Source: Bacteroidia bacterium (GTDB lineage Bacteria; Bacteroidota; Bacteroidia; Cytophagales; Cyclobacteriaceae). Taken from it: a stretch of 64,000 bases of DNA. Shown here in pieces: positions 1-9,800 of this stretch. The DNA is taken from contig JAUILA010000009.1 in assembly GCA_030432655.1 (NCBI GenBank), positions 116,537-180,536 on the forward strand. Direction: 5' to 3'. Position numbers and translations under genes: made by a program. Below the pieces are notes generated by a model. That model worked only from the letters and a program-made list of their open reading frames with translations, was not told the DNA's origin and did not search any database. How positions within the stretch are numbered: the stretch's first letter is position 1; the number at the start of each line of letters is the position of its first letter.

Positions 1-618
1 CGCCTCAATACCATAACCAGGACCTTTCAGAGTAAATGATTCAAACCTGAATTGCTCACGACTTGGAGTAGACAATCCGTAGCCGTTATTCTCCACCACA
101 AAGATGACCGGCAGTTCCCACACAGCCGCCACATTAAGCGCCTCGTGAAATTCACCCTCACTGGCACCTCCGTCCCCGGTAAAGACCAGCGTAGCCTTTT
201 TCTCCCCCTGGAGTATCCCAGACAGCGCGATTCCGTCTGCCACGGACAACTGAGGACCCAGGTGGGAGATCATCCCGACAATCCGGTATTCATTCGTGCC
301 AAAATGAAAGGAGCGGTCACGGCCCCTGGTAAATCCGCCGGCCTTTCCCTGGAACTGTTCGAACAGCCGGTGATAGGGAATTTCCCGTGTGGTAAACACC
401 CCAAGATTCCTGTGCATAGGGAGAATATATTCCTCCTTGTCCAGCGACATGGCAGCCCCTACCGAAATGGCTTCCTGCCCGATGCCGGAAAACCATTTGC
501 TGATCCTCCCCTGCCGGAGGAGTATGATCATCTTTTCTTCAATCAGCCGCGGTTGCAGCAAATTCTCATAAAACGTCCTGAGCTGGTCATCGGAATAATC
601 CTTTCGGTGAAATCGCAT
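1..618 (-). CDS. 2-oxoacid dehydrogenase E1 component (alpha part), 3' end outside the window
   Basis: The gene runs off the left edge, leaving 206 N-terminal residues. It is the thiamine-diphosphate-dependent decarboxylase of a 2-oxoacid (pyruvate or branched-chain) dehydrogenase complex. The ThDP/Mg motif is visible: GDG at residues 148-150 followed by ENNGYG at 176-181. The N-terminus (RLIEEKM, SKWFSGIGQEAISVGAAM) is the form I know from Bacteroidota proteins in which alpha and beta E1 subunits are fused into one chain of about 650-700 residues; the fusion cannot be checked here because the C-terminal part is missing. Start ATG at 618 sits 17 nt from a good promoter box. Divergent from the M16 peptidase gene. 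Substrate (pyruvate versus branched-chain acids) is undecided. Confidence 0.93.
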   Translation of the reverse strand, partial: MRFHRKDYSDDQLRTFYENLLQPRLIEEKMIILLRQGRISKWFSGIGQEAISVGAAMSLDKEEYILPMHRNLGVFTTREIPYHRLFEQFQGKAGGFTRGRDRSFHFGTNEYRIVGMISHLGPQLSVADGIALSGILQGEKKATLVFTGDGGASEGEFHEALNVAAVWELPVIFVVENNGYGLSTPSREQFRFESFTLKGPGYGIEA

Positions 619-635
619 AGTGAAGATTTTGCAAA

Positions 636-665
636 CAAAATTAAAGGTTAGCCCTTTTCTGCAAA
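636..665 (-). promoter_or_regulatory. Bacteroidota-type promoter of the E1 gene
   Basis: On the minus strand TTTG (665-662) is followed after 18 nt by TAATTTTG (643-636), a full match to the TTTG / TAnnTTTG pattern of the Bacteroidota primary sigma factor. The start codon at 618 lies 17 nt downstream. Confidence 0.6.
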
Positions 666-698
666 GTGATGTGTTCTTTTTATTTTTACCACCAGCTT

Positions 699-1946
699 AT
701 GATTGAATACACCTCATTTACCCTTGAAAATGGCCTGAAGGTCATTGTGCACGAAGATACGAATGTTGAGATTGCGGTACTGAATATCCTCTATGATGTA
801 GGTTCCCGCGACGAACGTCCGGATAAAACCGGATTTGCCCACCTGTTTGAGCATCTGATGTTTGGCGGATCTGTCAATATACCGGATTATGACGGGGAAC
901 TGCAGAAAGTCGGCGGGGAGAATAACGCATTTACCAGTCCGGATGTCACCAATTATTACGTAACGGTTCCTGCGCAAAGTCTTGAGACGGCCTTCTGGCT
1001 GGAATCTGACCGCATGCTCGGCCTGTCGTTTGATCCGCGTGTCCTGGAGGTACAAAGGAAGGTGGTCATTGAAGAATTCAAACAACGCTACCTGAACCAG
1101 CCCTATGGCGATGTCTGGCTCAAGTTGCGGCCGCTTGCCTACTCCAGTCACCCCTACCAATGGGCCACCATCGGCAAGGAGATCTCACATATTGCCGATG
1201 CGACCATGGAGGATGTTCGCGCCTTTTTTTACAAACATTACCGGCCGGATCAGGCCGTGCTCGTGGTTGCAGGAAATGTAACGGAAGCACAGGTTCGGGA
1301 GCTTTCGGAAAAATGGTTCGGTCCAATTCCGAAAGGAGATGGGTACAAGAGACAATTGTCTGTGGAACCTCCGCAACAGGAATACCGTCATATCGATCTT
1401 TACGACGAGGTGCCGTCCCACGCATTATACATGACCTTTCATGTACCGGGCAGATATGAAGCAGATTATTATCCGGCTGACCTCCTGAGTGACATCATGG
1501 GCCGGGGCAAGTCATCGCGCTTGTACCTGCAACTCGTCAGGAAGCAAAAACTATTTACCCAGATTGGGGCGCACATGAACGGTTCATTTGATCCGGGACT
1601 GTTGATTGTCCACGGACAATTAGCTCCCGGGATCAGCCATGAGCAGGCAGAGGCCGCTGTTTTTGAGGTAATTTCCTCGTTGGGTGATCTGACGGAAGAA
1701 GAGCTGGAAAAGGTGAAGAACCAGGCGGAAGCCACCGTGGAATTCGGGGAGGTCGAAGTGCTCCAGCGTGCCATGAACCTTGCTTTCTGCACCGTTCAGG
1801 GAGATACCGAAGAAGTGAACCGGGAGACAGACAGAATCAGGGCCGTTTCAGTAAGCGACGTACTGAAGGCCAGGCAAAAATTTCTGACCCGGGAGAATTG
1901 TTCATCCTTGTTTTACCACGCAAAACCGGAATTACATGAAAATTAG
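699..1946 (+). CDS. M16 family zinc metallopeptidase (HxxEH-bearing, M16B type)
   Basis: A 415-residue insulinase/processing-peptidase-like protein. The inverted zinc motif HLFEH is at residues 48-52 (H48, E51, H52), with the downstream acidic ligand region VVIEEFKQR. No signal peptide is evident from this start. A further 11 codons upstream (ATG at 666) are open but resemble no family N-terminus; the ATG at 699 gives the usual IEYTSFTLENGL strand. In the C-terminal half the family Arg/Tyr substrate-binding pair is R281 with Q288 in place of Tyr, so that site looks broken. M16B enzymes act as dimers in which one subunit can supply HxxEH and the other the Arg/Tyr pair; the gene at 30257 has the reverse arrangement. 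First gene of an overlapping operon (11 bp overlap with ispF). Confidence 0.92.
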   Translation: MIEYTSFTLENGLKVIVHEDTNVEIAVLNILYDVGSRDERPDKTGFAHLFEHLMFGGSVNIPDYDGELQKVGGENNAFTSPDVTNYYVTVPAQSLETAFWLESDRMLGLSFDPRVLEVQRKVVIEEFKQRYLNQPYGDVWLKLRPLAYSSHPYQWATIGKEISHIADATMEDVRAFFYKHYRPDQAVLVVAGNVTEAQVRELSEKWFGPIPKGDGYKRQLSVEPPQQEYRHIDLYDEVPSHALYMTFHVPGRYEADYYPADLLSDIMGRGKSSRLYLQLVRKQKLFTQIGAHMNGSFDPGLLIVHGQLAPGISHEQAEAAVFEVISSLGDLTEEELEKVKNQAEATVEFGEVEVLQRAMNLAFCTVQGDTEEVNRETDRIRAVSVSDVLKARQKFLTRENCSSLFYHAKPELHEN

Positions 1947-2415
1947 AACAGGGATAGGATATGATGTACATAAACTGGCCACCGGGTATGAATTGTGGCT
2001 GGGAGGGATCAAAATCCCGCACTCGCACGGATCGGTCGGGCATTCTGACGCAGATGTACTGATCCATGTTATTTGTGATGCCTTGCTTGGGGCAATGGAC
2101 AAGCGCGATATCGGTTTCCACTTTCCTGACACCGATCCGAAATTCAAGGGGATTGACAGCAAGGAATTACTGCGCCAGGTGATCGAAATGGTAAACAAAG
2201 AAGGCTGGGAAATCGGTAATATAGATACGGTCGTGATCCTGGAGGCACCGAAGGTCAATCCGCATATACCTGAAATGAAGCGTGTGCTGGCGGGCGTCAC
2301 AGGGTTGTCGGAGGGGCAGATCAGTATCAAGGCTACCACCTCCGAGCACCTTGGATTTGTCGGCCGGAAAGAAGGGATTGCAGCCCTGGCTACTACCATT
2401 ATTTACGGAAAATGA
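1936..2415 (+). CDS. ispF: 2-C-methyl-D-erythritol 2,4-cyclodiphosphate synthase IspF
   Basis: A 159-residue enzyme of the MEP isoprenoid pathway. It cyclises CDP-methylerythritol 2-phosphate to the 2,4-cyclodiphosphate and releases CMP. Metal ligands D10, H12 and H44 fit the family (D-x-H near the N-terminus and a His about 32 residues on), in GYDVH and ADVLIH. Length matches the family. It overlaps the end of the M16 gene by 11 bp and mnmD by 4 bp (ATGA), so translation is probably coupled. Its company with a peptidase and a tRNA enzyme looks like an operon of convenience. Confidence 0.97.
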   Translation: MKIRTGIGYDVHKLATGYELWLGGIKIPHSHGSVGHSDADVLIHVICDALLGAMDKRDIGFHFPDTDPKFKGIDSKELLRQVIEMVNKEGWEIGNIDTVVILEAPKVNPHIPEMKRVLAGVTGLSEGQISIKATTSEHLGFVGRKEGIAALATTIIYGK

Positions 2416-3095
2416 GTGCTGTTCCCAGACTAATCATGACGGAGGACGGGAGCCACAGCCTGTATCTGCCTGACATGAAAGAAACCTATCACAGCACACA
2501 TGGTGCATTGCAGGAATCTGAGCATGTGTTCATTCGCCACGGTCTGGATTCAGCAGCAGGTCGTATAGCTGACCTGATCAATGTATTCGAAGTAGGACTG
2601 GGAACAGGGCTGAATGTATTACTGACCGCCCTTTGGTCTGCGAAAGCAGAAAGACCGGTCCATATGACTTCAATCGAGGCCTTCCCGGTGACCCGGGAAA
2701 TATGGGAGGCGCTGAATTATGCGGGGCTTATCGGGGATCCGCGTGCTGCTGAATGGTGGCAATCGATCCATGCCAGCATCTGGGGTGAAGAAATACAAAT
2801 TCACAAGCACTTTAAATTAACTAAAATTCATGACAGGCTGGAGAATCACAAATTGAAGGAAAATAATTTCGATGTCGTATATTACGATGCGTTTGCCCCC
2901 GGCAAGCAGGCGTCCATGTGGGAGGCAGAGATGCTCCGTAAAACCGCTGGCGGATTGCGGCCCGGGGGGTGCCTGGTGACCTATTGTGCCCAGGGGAAGT
3001 TTAAACGTGATTTGTCGGAACTTGGTCTGGTGGTTGAGCCGCTTGCCGGGCCTCCCGGGAAGAAGGAAATGACCAGAGCCTGCAAACCAAAATAG
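2412..3095 (+). CDS. mnmD: tRNA (5-methylaminomethyl-2-thiouridine)(34)-methyltransferase MnmD
   Basis: A 227-residue SAM-dependent methyltransferase of the MnmD family. The SAM-binding loop EVGLGTGLNVLL is near residues 60-71, and the family sequence YYDAFAPGKQASMWE lies around residues 156-170. MnmD methylates nm5s2U to mnm5s2U at the wobble base of some tRNAs. In enterobacteria it is fused to the FAD oxidoreductase domain of MnmC; here it stands alone. A free FAD oxidoreductase of the same broad superfamily is encoded at 23164-24219. Starts in the ispF stop codon (ATGA). Confidence 0.93.
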   Translation: MSAVPRLIMTEDGSHSLYLPDMKETYHSTHGALQESEHVFIRHGLDSAAGRIADLINVFEVGLGTGLNVLLTALWSAKAERPVHMTSIEAFPVTREIWEALNYAGLIGDPRAAEWWQSIHASIWGEEIQIHKHFKLTKIHDRLENHKLKENNFDVVYYDAFAPGKQASMWEAEMLRKTAGGLRPGGCLVTYCAQGKFKRDLSELGLVVEPLAGPPGKKEMTRACKPK

Positions 3096-3132
3096 CTGAA
3101 TCATTTTAGCATTGTTTATTGTTAATGAAAAT

Positions 3133-3552
3133 ATGCACAGGATAACCAAGTTTGGAATCGCCCTTCTGATCGTATTCACGGTCTCCTGCAGAAAAAATCC
3201 TGCTTCTTCCCGGGAAGAGGACCGTCCGGTCCGGCAAACGCTGGAAAACCAGATCCCGGCCGATGCAGTTAAAACTCCTGATCAACCTATTACCTCCGGT
3301 GCCATCCGTCTCGAGGTCCGGTGGCTGGAATCCATGCCTGAAATAAACAGTTCGCTGGTAATAGTCGGATCACGGATCGCTCCCGGCCCTTCCTATTCCG
3401 GCTACATGCCAGAAGATGGTGAATCCCTGATCATCCGCGGACTGGAAGAAGTTGTTTTTGAAGACAGGGAGACGCTGTATATTGAAGTAAGACCGCCCCT
3501 CCGCGAACCGGACGGTATCCCGGAGATGACATTGTTGAAAATAATTGAGTGA
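3133..3552 (+). CDS. Small predicted lipoprotein, function unknown
   Basis: A 139-residue protein with a hydrophobic N-terminus (KFGIALLIVFTVSC) ending in a Cys that could be lipidated; the lipobox is imperfect (T-V-S-C), though Bacteroidota lipoboxes are often loose. The ATG at 3133 places this segment right at the N-terminus; an earlier in-frame start at 3112 would add seven polar residues and is less likely. The rest is a short, probably beta-rich domain with no motif I recognise. It lies 37 bp after mnmD and 1 bp before the start of the large secreted BNR-repeat protein, so the two may be exported together, but nothing in the sequence shows contact. Confidence 0.75.
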   Translation: MHRITKFGIALLIVFTVSCRKNPASSREEDRPVRQTLENQIPADAVKTPDQPITSGAIRLEVRWLESMPEINSSLVIVGSRIAPGPSYSGYMPEDGESLIIRGLEEVVFEDRETLYIEVRPPLREPDGIPEMTLLKIIE

Positions 3553-3553
3553 A

Positions 3554-6500
3554 ATGAGGAACAAGTACTTTATTATTCTGTGTACTGCATTGCTGTTAGG
3601 GGCGGGCTGTACTGATCAAGACGATAAAACCGATAACGATCGAATCGCCCTGAAGACACGCACATTCCCGTCCGCAGACCTGCCTGATATCGATCGTGAA
3701 ATGGAACTGCAGGAAGAAGGAGGAGAAGATAATCCGGGAGCCAGGCAGGCATTCGACGTCCTCCGGTTCCGTGACCCTGCCACCGGAAAAATTCCTGCCG
3801 GCATCCGGGGAGCAGAGATTGCTTTTGCCAATAAACTGCCGGTCAGCGATGGATTCTCCTATAAAAACTCACAGGGAAGAAACATCACGGCCGAACTCAA
3901 CTTTTCCGCGGCCGGCCCGGTCAACGTGGGCGGCAGGACCCGGGCACTCGCCATTGATGTAACCAATACCAACAGGATTTTCGCCGGGGGTGTCAGTGGT
4001 GGTCTCTGGAGATCAAACGATAAAGGCAATTCATGGACTCGTGTTTCTCCCGTTACCTCTCTGCCGAATATCCGGTCAATCGTTCAGGATGTACGTGCGG
4101 GCCATGAATCCACGTGGTTTTACGGAACAGGCGAGATCGAACCCGGCAGTTCAGCCTCGTTTCCCGGAGCACCCTATCGCGGAAACGGTATTTACCGGTC
4201 GACCGACAATGGAAATACCTGGACAGCTGTTCAGACCACCGGGAATGTCAGCGCGCTTACCTCCGCATTTAATTACGTTCACAACCTGGCGCTGGATCCT
4301 TCCAATTCATCCCAGGCAGAGCTTTACGCCGCCTGTCTTGGAGGCATTTACAAAACAACCAACGGTTTTAACAGTGTTTCCCTCGTGCTGGGAACGGATA
4401 ATTTTCAGAGTAATTCCACCTGGACAGAAGTCGCGGTATCATCCACCGGGGTCGTTTATGCCACCCTTTCCTCTGAAAGCAACAATAATAACGGCGTGAG
4501 TGGCATATATCGTTCAGAAACCGGTGAAGCCGGAAGCTGGGAAGACATTACCCCGGCTACCGGGTATGGTACTTCTTTCCGCCGGATTGTAATAGGGATC
4601 AGCCCTTCTGATGAAGATGTTGTCTATTTCCTGGGGAATAAACGTGATACAAACGTACTGCACAGGTACGATGCCTCTGCCCCGGCGGGACAACAATGGA
4701 CAGACCTGACGGACAATATCCCCATGCTGGGCGAGCCACAGGGAAATTTTAATGCCCAGTCTTCCTACAACATGGTGGTGGCTGTTCATCCGAATGATGA
4801 AAACATCGTCTTTCTTGGCGGTACCAACCTGTACCGCTCGACAAATGGATTCAGTGATGAAACCGAGACGGACTGGATTGGTGGATATACACTGAATAAT
4901 AACAGCAACCAGTATTTCAACCATCATGCCGACCAGCATTCGGTAGCATTTTTTCCGGATAATCCGAATGAAATGTTAAGCTCCCATGACGGGGGCATCA
5001 GTCATACCACTAATAACCTGAAAACAAGCCTTACCGAGGTAACGGACGGCAGTGGGAATGTGATTCAGGAGGTAAGGGTAGTCTGGGAATCGCTGAATAA
5101 TGCATACATCACTTCCCAGTTTTATTCGGTGGGTATAGACGAGGAAAATGTCGGCGACCCCACGCTGCTGGGCGGGATGCAGGATAATTCTACCTACATT
5201 ATCCAGAGTGACAACAGATCCTCCAACTGGACCGACATTGGCGCCGGGGACGGGGGGTATTGCTACTACGATCTGACCTCTGTGATAGTCAGTGCGCAAT
5301 ACTCAAACATTTTCCGGTATGGCCTGGTGAATGATGAGTTTCAGGCTTTTAATATCAGTCCGCCCAATGCCGGGGATGATGAACTTAACCTGTTTGTGAA
5401 TCCGATCCTGCTGGATCCCGTAGCGCCAAACAAAGCCTTTGTCGGGGCTCAGGGACGGGTCTACTATACACTCAATATTCGTCAGAATCCGTCAGAAGAT
5501 GATTGGCTCACTTTCGGAAACGGCACACTCCCCAATAATCAGCGGGTGAGTGCCATGGGTGCCTCCATCGAACCACAGGGGGTGCTTTACATGGGCACGG
5601 AAGGCGGACGGCTTTACCGGGTAAATAATTCAACCCGGCTTGATGATATCGAAGACGTTACCGGAAGTCTGCCCTCAGGATATATTTCCTGTGTAATGGT
5701 CGATCCTACCAACGCAAATCGCGTATTGGTCTCCTATTCGAACTATAACATGCAGAGTATTTACTATACCACGAACGGAGGTGATACCTGGTCAACCGTA
5801 GCCGGGAATCTTGAGAACGGAGGGGTGACATCAGTTGGAGCACCCTCTGTACGCTGGCTCGCCTATGTTCCGAATGGGGCTACCCCTCTTTACCTGGCCG
5901 GCACAAGCGCAGGACTTTTCAGTACCTCCAATCTGAATGGAAATTCGACAGTCTGGGCAAGGGAAGGAGCCGGTACCATTGGCGTTTCGCCAGTTGATAT
6001 GATTCGGGTAAGGCCGATTGACGGAACGGTCGTGGTGGCGACCCATGGCTCCGGGATTTTTGAAGCCCGGGCAGATGTGGCCTTTACAGCGCGGCTCCAG
6101 GTCATGGACCTGCTTTGTGAGGAAGGGGAAGTTACCCTGCAAACAAACATTCAGCTCCAGGGAGTGGAAGATGAATATGACCTCACCTATGAATGGTTTG
6201 CCGATGGCCAACCGGTTAGTAATGTTACCGGACCAGGGATCATAACCACCTCGGAGGCCATCTTTACCGTACGTGTTACCAATGCCGTTACCGGCGAATC
6301 AGATATGTCTAACCCCGTTGAGGTTCGTTTCGGGGAAAACAGTATTGCCTGGTGTAACGAGGGGGTAACCTCGGCGGAGGATGACCTGGCAGACCAGGGG
6401 ATCGCGGTATATCCAAACCCGACTTCCGGGCCACTTACAATTAAGACCGAACCAGGTAAGTTTAATTTCATGACCATTACCGACCTGAAAGGAGCAGTAA

Positions 6501-6631
6501 TTATGGAACGGAGCATCAGCACTGAAGAGACCATTTCATTGGAAGATCAGCCGGATGGAGTGTACATAATTGAGTTTTCCGGGGAGCGTGATAAAATCAG
6601 TCGCAGGATAATAAAAATTTCTGAGGGCTGA
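3554..6631 (+). CDS. Large secreted BNR/sortilin-type beta-propeller protein with T9SS sorting domain
   Basis: A 1025-residue exported protein. The N-terminus MRNKYFIILCTALLLGAGC is a signal peptide with a Cys at residue 19 in a lipobox-like setting. The middle (roughly residues 115-840) has repeated Asp-box/BNR motifs (NDKGNSWTR, TDNGNTWTA, TNGGDTWST), the pattern of sialidase/sortilin/YVTN propellers, including HHADQHSVAFFPDNPN typical of this group. An Ig-like segment follows (about 850-935). The last ~75 residues are a T9SS type A C-terminal domain with VYPNPTSGPLTI, DLKGAVI, GVYIIEF and a Lys/Arg-rich end. An alternative TTG start at 3545 overlaps the previous gene and is disfavoured. 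Catalysis is not shown; similar proteins are annotated as glycosyl hydrolases or exo-sialidase-like. The signal with Cys plus a sorting domain is unusual. Confidence 0.88.
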   Translation: MRNKYFIILCTALLLGAGCTDQDDKTDNDRIALKTRTFPSADLPDIDREMELQEEGGEDNPGARQAFDVLRFRDPATGKIPAGIRGAEIAFANKLPVSDGFSYKNSQGRNITAELNFSAAGPVNVGGRTRALAIDVTNTNRIFAGGVSGGLWRSNDKGNSWTRVSPVTSLPNIRSIVQDVRAGHESTWFYGTGEIEPGSSASFPGAPYRGNGIYRSTDNGNTWTAVQTTGNVSALTSAFNYVHNLALDPSNSSQAELYAACLGGIYKTTNGFNSVSLVLGTDNFQSNSTWTEVAVSSTGVVYATLSSESNNNNGVSGIYRSETGEAGSWEDITPATGYGTSFRRIVIGISPSDEDVVYFLGNKRDTNVLHRYDASAPAGQQWTDLTDNIPMLGEPQGNFNAQSSYNMVVAVHPNDENIVFLGGTNLYRSTNGFSDETETDWIGGYTLNNNSNQYFNHHADQHSVAFFPDNPNEMLSSHDGGISHTTNNLKTSLTEVTDGSGNVIQEVRVVWESLNNAYITSQFYSVGIDEENVGDPTLLGGMQDNSTYIIQSDNRSSNWTDIGAGDGGYCYYDLTSVIVSAQYSNIFRYGLVNDEFQAFNISPPNAGDDELNLFVNPILLDPVAPNKAFVGAQGRVYYTLNIRQNPSEDDWLTFGNGTLPNNQRVSAMGASIEPQGVLYMGTEGGRLYRVNNSTRLDDIEDVTGSLPSGYISCVMVDPTNANRVLVSYSNYNMQSIYYTTNGGDTWSTVAGNLENGGVTSVGAPSVRWLAYVPNGATPLYLAGTSAGLFSTSNLNGNSTVWAREGAGTIGVSPVDMIRVRPIDGTVVVATHGSGIFEARADVAFTARLQVMDLLCEEGEVTLQTNIQLQGVEDEYDLTYEWFADGQPVSNVTGPGIITTSEAIFTVRVTNAVTGESDMSNPVEVRFGENSIAWCNEGVTSAEDDLADQGIAVYPNPTSGPLTIKTEPGKFNFMTITDLKGAVIMERSISTEETISLEDQPDGVYIIEFSGERDKISRRIIKISEG

Positions 6632-6640
6632 TTTTTGAAA

Positions 6641-6684
6641 AATTGTTAATAATGCAGGCGTACTGGATGCCTGTATTAGCAATT
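6641..6684 (+). terminator. Stem-loop terminator candidate after the BNR protein gene
   Basis: TAATGCAGGC (6650-6659) pairs with GCCTGTATTA (6669-6678), one G-U pair, loop 9 nt; outer AATTG/CAATT extends it across an internal loop. The downstream T run is poor, so termination may be weak. Confidence 0.5.
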
Positions 6685-6833
6685 TCTTAAAAGGTATCGT
6701 TTGCGGTTTTTTATTTAAAAAAACGAATTTTTCCGGATGCCACATCCCCCGGATACCGATTCAGTATTTCATCATTTTTTTATTAAATTTAAAGGCTGCT
6801 GACATCTATACAGGCCTTCCTATTGGTGGATTT

Positions 6834-6871
6834 GATTACTCTCACGGAAGCCGCGTCAGCGGCAGGTAATC
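6834..6871 (+). promoter_or_regulatory. Inverted-repeat stem-loop in the gltB leader
   Basis: GATTAC (6834-6839) pairs with GTAATC (6866-6871), enclosing GCCGC-gtca-GCGGC (6850-6863), a GC-rich tetraloop hairpin. It ends 25 nt before the gltB start and has no T tract, so it is more likely a leader structure or protein site than a terminator. The rest of 6685-6896 is AT-rich, without a clear TAnnTTTG box (the nearest is TAAATTTA at 6784-6791). Confidence 0.5.
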
Positions 6872-6896
6872 ATACTTACAATTAATTTTTAAAGAA

Positions 6897-9800
6897 ATGG
6901 TAAACGTTCACCACGATTTGTATCGTCCGGATTTCGAGCATGATTCCTGCGGGATTGGGTGCATAGCGAACATCGACGGCAATCGAAACCATCAGATTAT
7001 TCAGGATGCGCTGGATATGCTGGAGAATATGGAACACCGGGGCGGTACCGGGGCGGATCCCCAGACCGGGGACGGAGCCGGTATCCTGATTCAGGTACCT
7101 CATGAATTTTTGCGGATTAAATGTCTGGAACTTGAGATTGAGCTTCCTGAATTCGGACATTACGGCGTTGGAATGCTCTTTCTTCCCACCATTAAATCCA
7201 TCCAGAAGCAATGCCGCGAAGTATTTGAGGAACAGGCCGAAGAAATGGGTTTCAATATCCTCGGCTACCGGGAAGTTCCGGTAAATAAGTCTATCCCGGG
7301 TTCCGGAGCCCGACGTACAGAACCACAGATCGAACAGGTTTTTCTTTCCCATAAGGACGGACTCACCCATGAGGACCTGGAACGGAAGTTATTTGTCCTC
7401 AGAAATTACAGCACCCACTACATAGGCAATAACATTAAGGGAAATAACGGGGATTTCTACGTTCCCAGTCTCTCTTACAAGACAATCATTTATAAAGGGC
7501 AGCTTCGCACCAACCAGCTGCGCCCATTTTACTATGACCTTCAGAACAGCCAGCTTCGGTCGGCCCTGGCGGTTGTTCACTCAAGATATTCTACCAATAC
7601 CTTCCCTAACTGGAAACTCGCTCAGCCTTTCCGGTACATTGCTCACAACGGGGAGATCAACACGATCCGCGGAAATGTGACAAAAATGCAATCAAAAGAA
7701 GCAATGATGAATTCCTCCCTCTTTACGGAGGAAGAATTAAAAAAATTGCTTCCTGTGACAGATCCCAGCCATTCCGACTCGGCAAACCTCGATTCGCTGG
7801 TGGAAATGCTCGTCCTGAGCGGCCGGTCAGTACCGCATGTAATGATGATGCTGGTTCCCGAAGCCTGGGAAGACAACCGGCTGATGGGAACAGAACGCAA
7901 AGCGTTTTACAAGTACCATGCTTCGTTAATGGAACCGTGGGACGGCCCGGCAGCCCTGGTATTTACCGATGGAAAAATCGTCGGGGCAACGCTTGACCGA
8001 AACGGACTGCGCCCGGGCAGGTATTGCATCACCCGGGACAAACGCCTGATCATTGCATCCGAGGCCGGTGCGCTCCCGGTCAATGAAGCAGACATCGTCA
8101 AAAAAGGCCGGATCCAGCCAGGTAAAATGATCGTGGCCGACCTCAAAAAGAAGAAGGTATTGTTTGACGATGAAGTTAAATCGGAAATCTACAACCGGAA
8201 ACCATATGTAGACTGGATAAAACAGTACCGTGTAAAACTTAGGCTATTGCCGGATCCGCTGCATACGGAAAAGCCCCTGTCGCACCTGCCACTGACCAAA
8301 CTGCAGCAGGCCTTTGGCTATACTTCTGAAGATCTGAAGCTGATACTCGCACCGATGGCCAGTAATGCCACGGAGCCGGTCGGTTCCATGGGTGCCGATA
8401 CGCCACTGGCAGTTTTGTCAGACCAAAGCCAGCATATCAGTAATTACTTCAAGCAATTGTTTGCCCAGGTGAGTAACCCTCCGATTGATCCTATACGGGA
8501 GCGGATGGTGATGTCCCTGTTTACACGGGTAGGTGAAAGCCGTAATATTCTTGACGAAACCCCTGAACACACCAAACAGATCCACATCTCTCAGCCGGTA
8601 TTGCTGAACAAGGATATACAGAAATTCAAGAACCTTGCTGATATCGGATTTGATTACGGCGTGATCAACTCAACGTTTGATTCGGAAGACCCTGACGGTC
8701 TGGAAGCCGGAATTGACGCGATCTGCCGGAAAGCCGAACGATTAGTCGAACAGGGCAAGAAAGTTCTGATCATTTCAGACAGGATGATCAACCGGCAGCA
8801 TGCAGGAATCCCGTCGCTAATGGCGGTGGGTGCCATTCACCATTACCTCGTGAAAAAACGCCTGCGGACCAGGGCCGGACTTATTGTTGAAGCTGCTGAT
8901 GTTCGGGAAACACAGCATTTCGCCACTATTATTGGATATGGTGCCAGTGCAATTAATCCTTACCTCGCGCTGGAGACACTGGAAAAGCTTAATGAAGAAG
9001 GATTCATCGAAGGGGATCTGACCAATGAGGAAGTCCTGGCGAATTATCAGAAAGCAATTGGGTATGGCCTGCTGAAGGTAATGTCAAAAATGGGTATCAG
9101 TACCCTTCAATCCTATCAGTCCTCGCAGATTTTTGAGGCATTAGGACTAAGCACACGTGTAATTGACAAATGTTTCCACGGAACTATCTCCAGGATTGAA
9201 GGCATGGGCTTTGAAGAACTCGGTAAAGAGATCATAGCCCGCCACAGAAAAGCTTTTGAAGATGAAAGTTTCATGCGGCTGGAAACCGGTGGCGTTTACC
9301 AGTGGAAAAGACGGGGTGAAAGGCATTTATTCAACCCGGAAACCATCCACTTGCTTCAACACAGCACGCGTACCAATAATTATGATTTGTATAAAGAGTA
9401 TGCCGAAAAGATCAATGATCAGACACGTCATGCCCTGACTTTACGCGGACTCCTGGAATTCAAGGATCGTCCTTCCATACCATTGGAGGAAGTTGAACCT
9501 GCCGAAGAGATTTTCAAACGATTTGCCACCGGCGCCATGTCCTTCGGTAGTATTTCACACGAAGCTCATTCGACCTTAGCCATTGCCATGAACCGGATCG
9601 GCGGTAAAAGCAACAGCGGCGAAGGCGGGGAAGATGAAGTGAGGTTTGAACGCAAACCGAATGGCGACTGGGAACGTTCGGCCATCAAACAGGTAGCCTC
9701 CGGACGATTCGGGGTTACGAGTTATTACCTCACCAACGCCGAAGAATTGCAGATTAAAATGGCGCAGGGGGCTAAACCAGGAGAGGGCGGACAGCTGCCC

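Noticed and set aside
52..651. 199-codon plus-strand open frame
   Set aside because: It is antisense to the E1 gene, whose minus-strand reading shows the complete ThDP motif.
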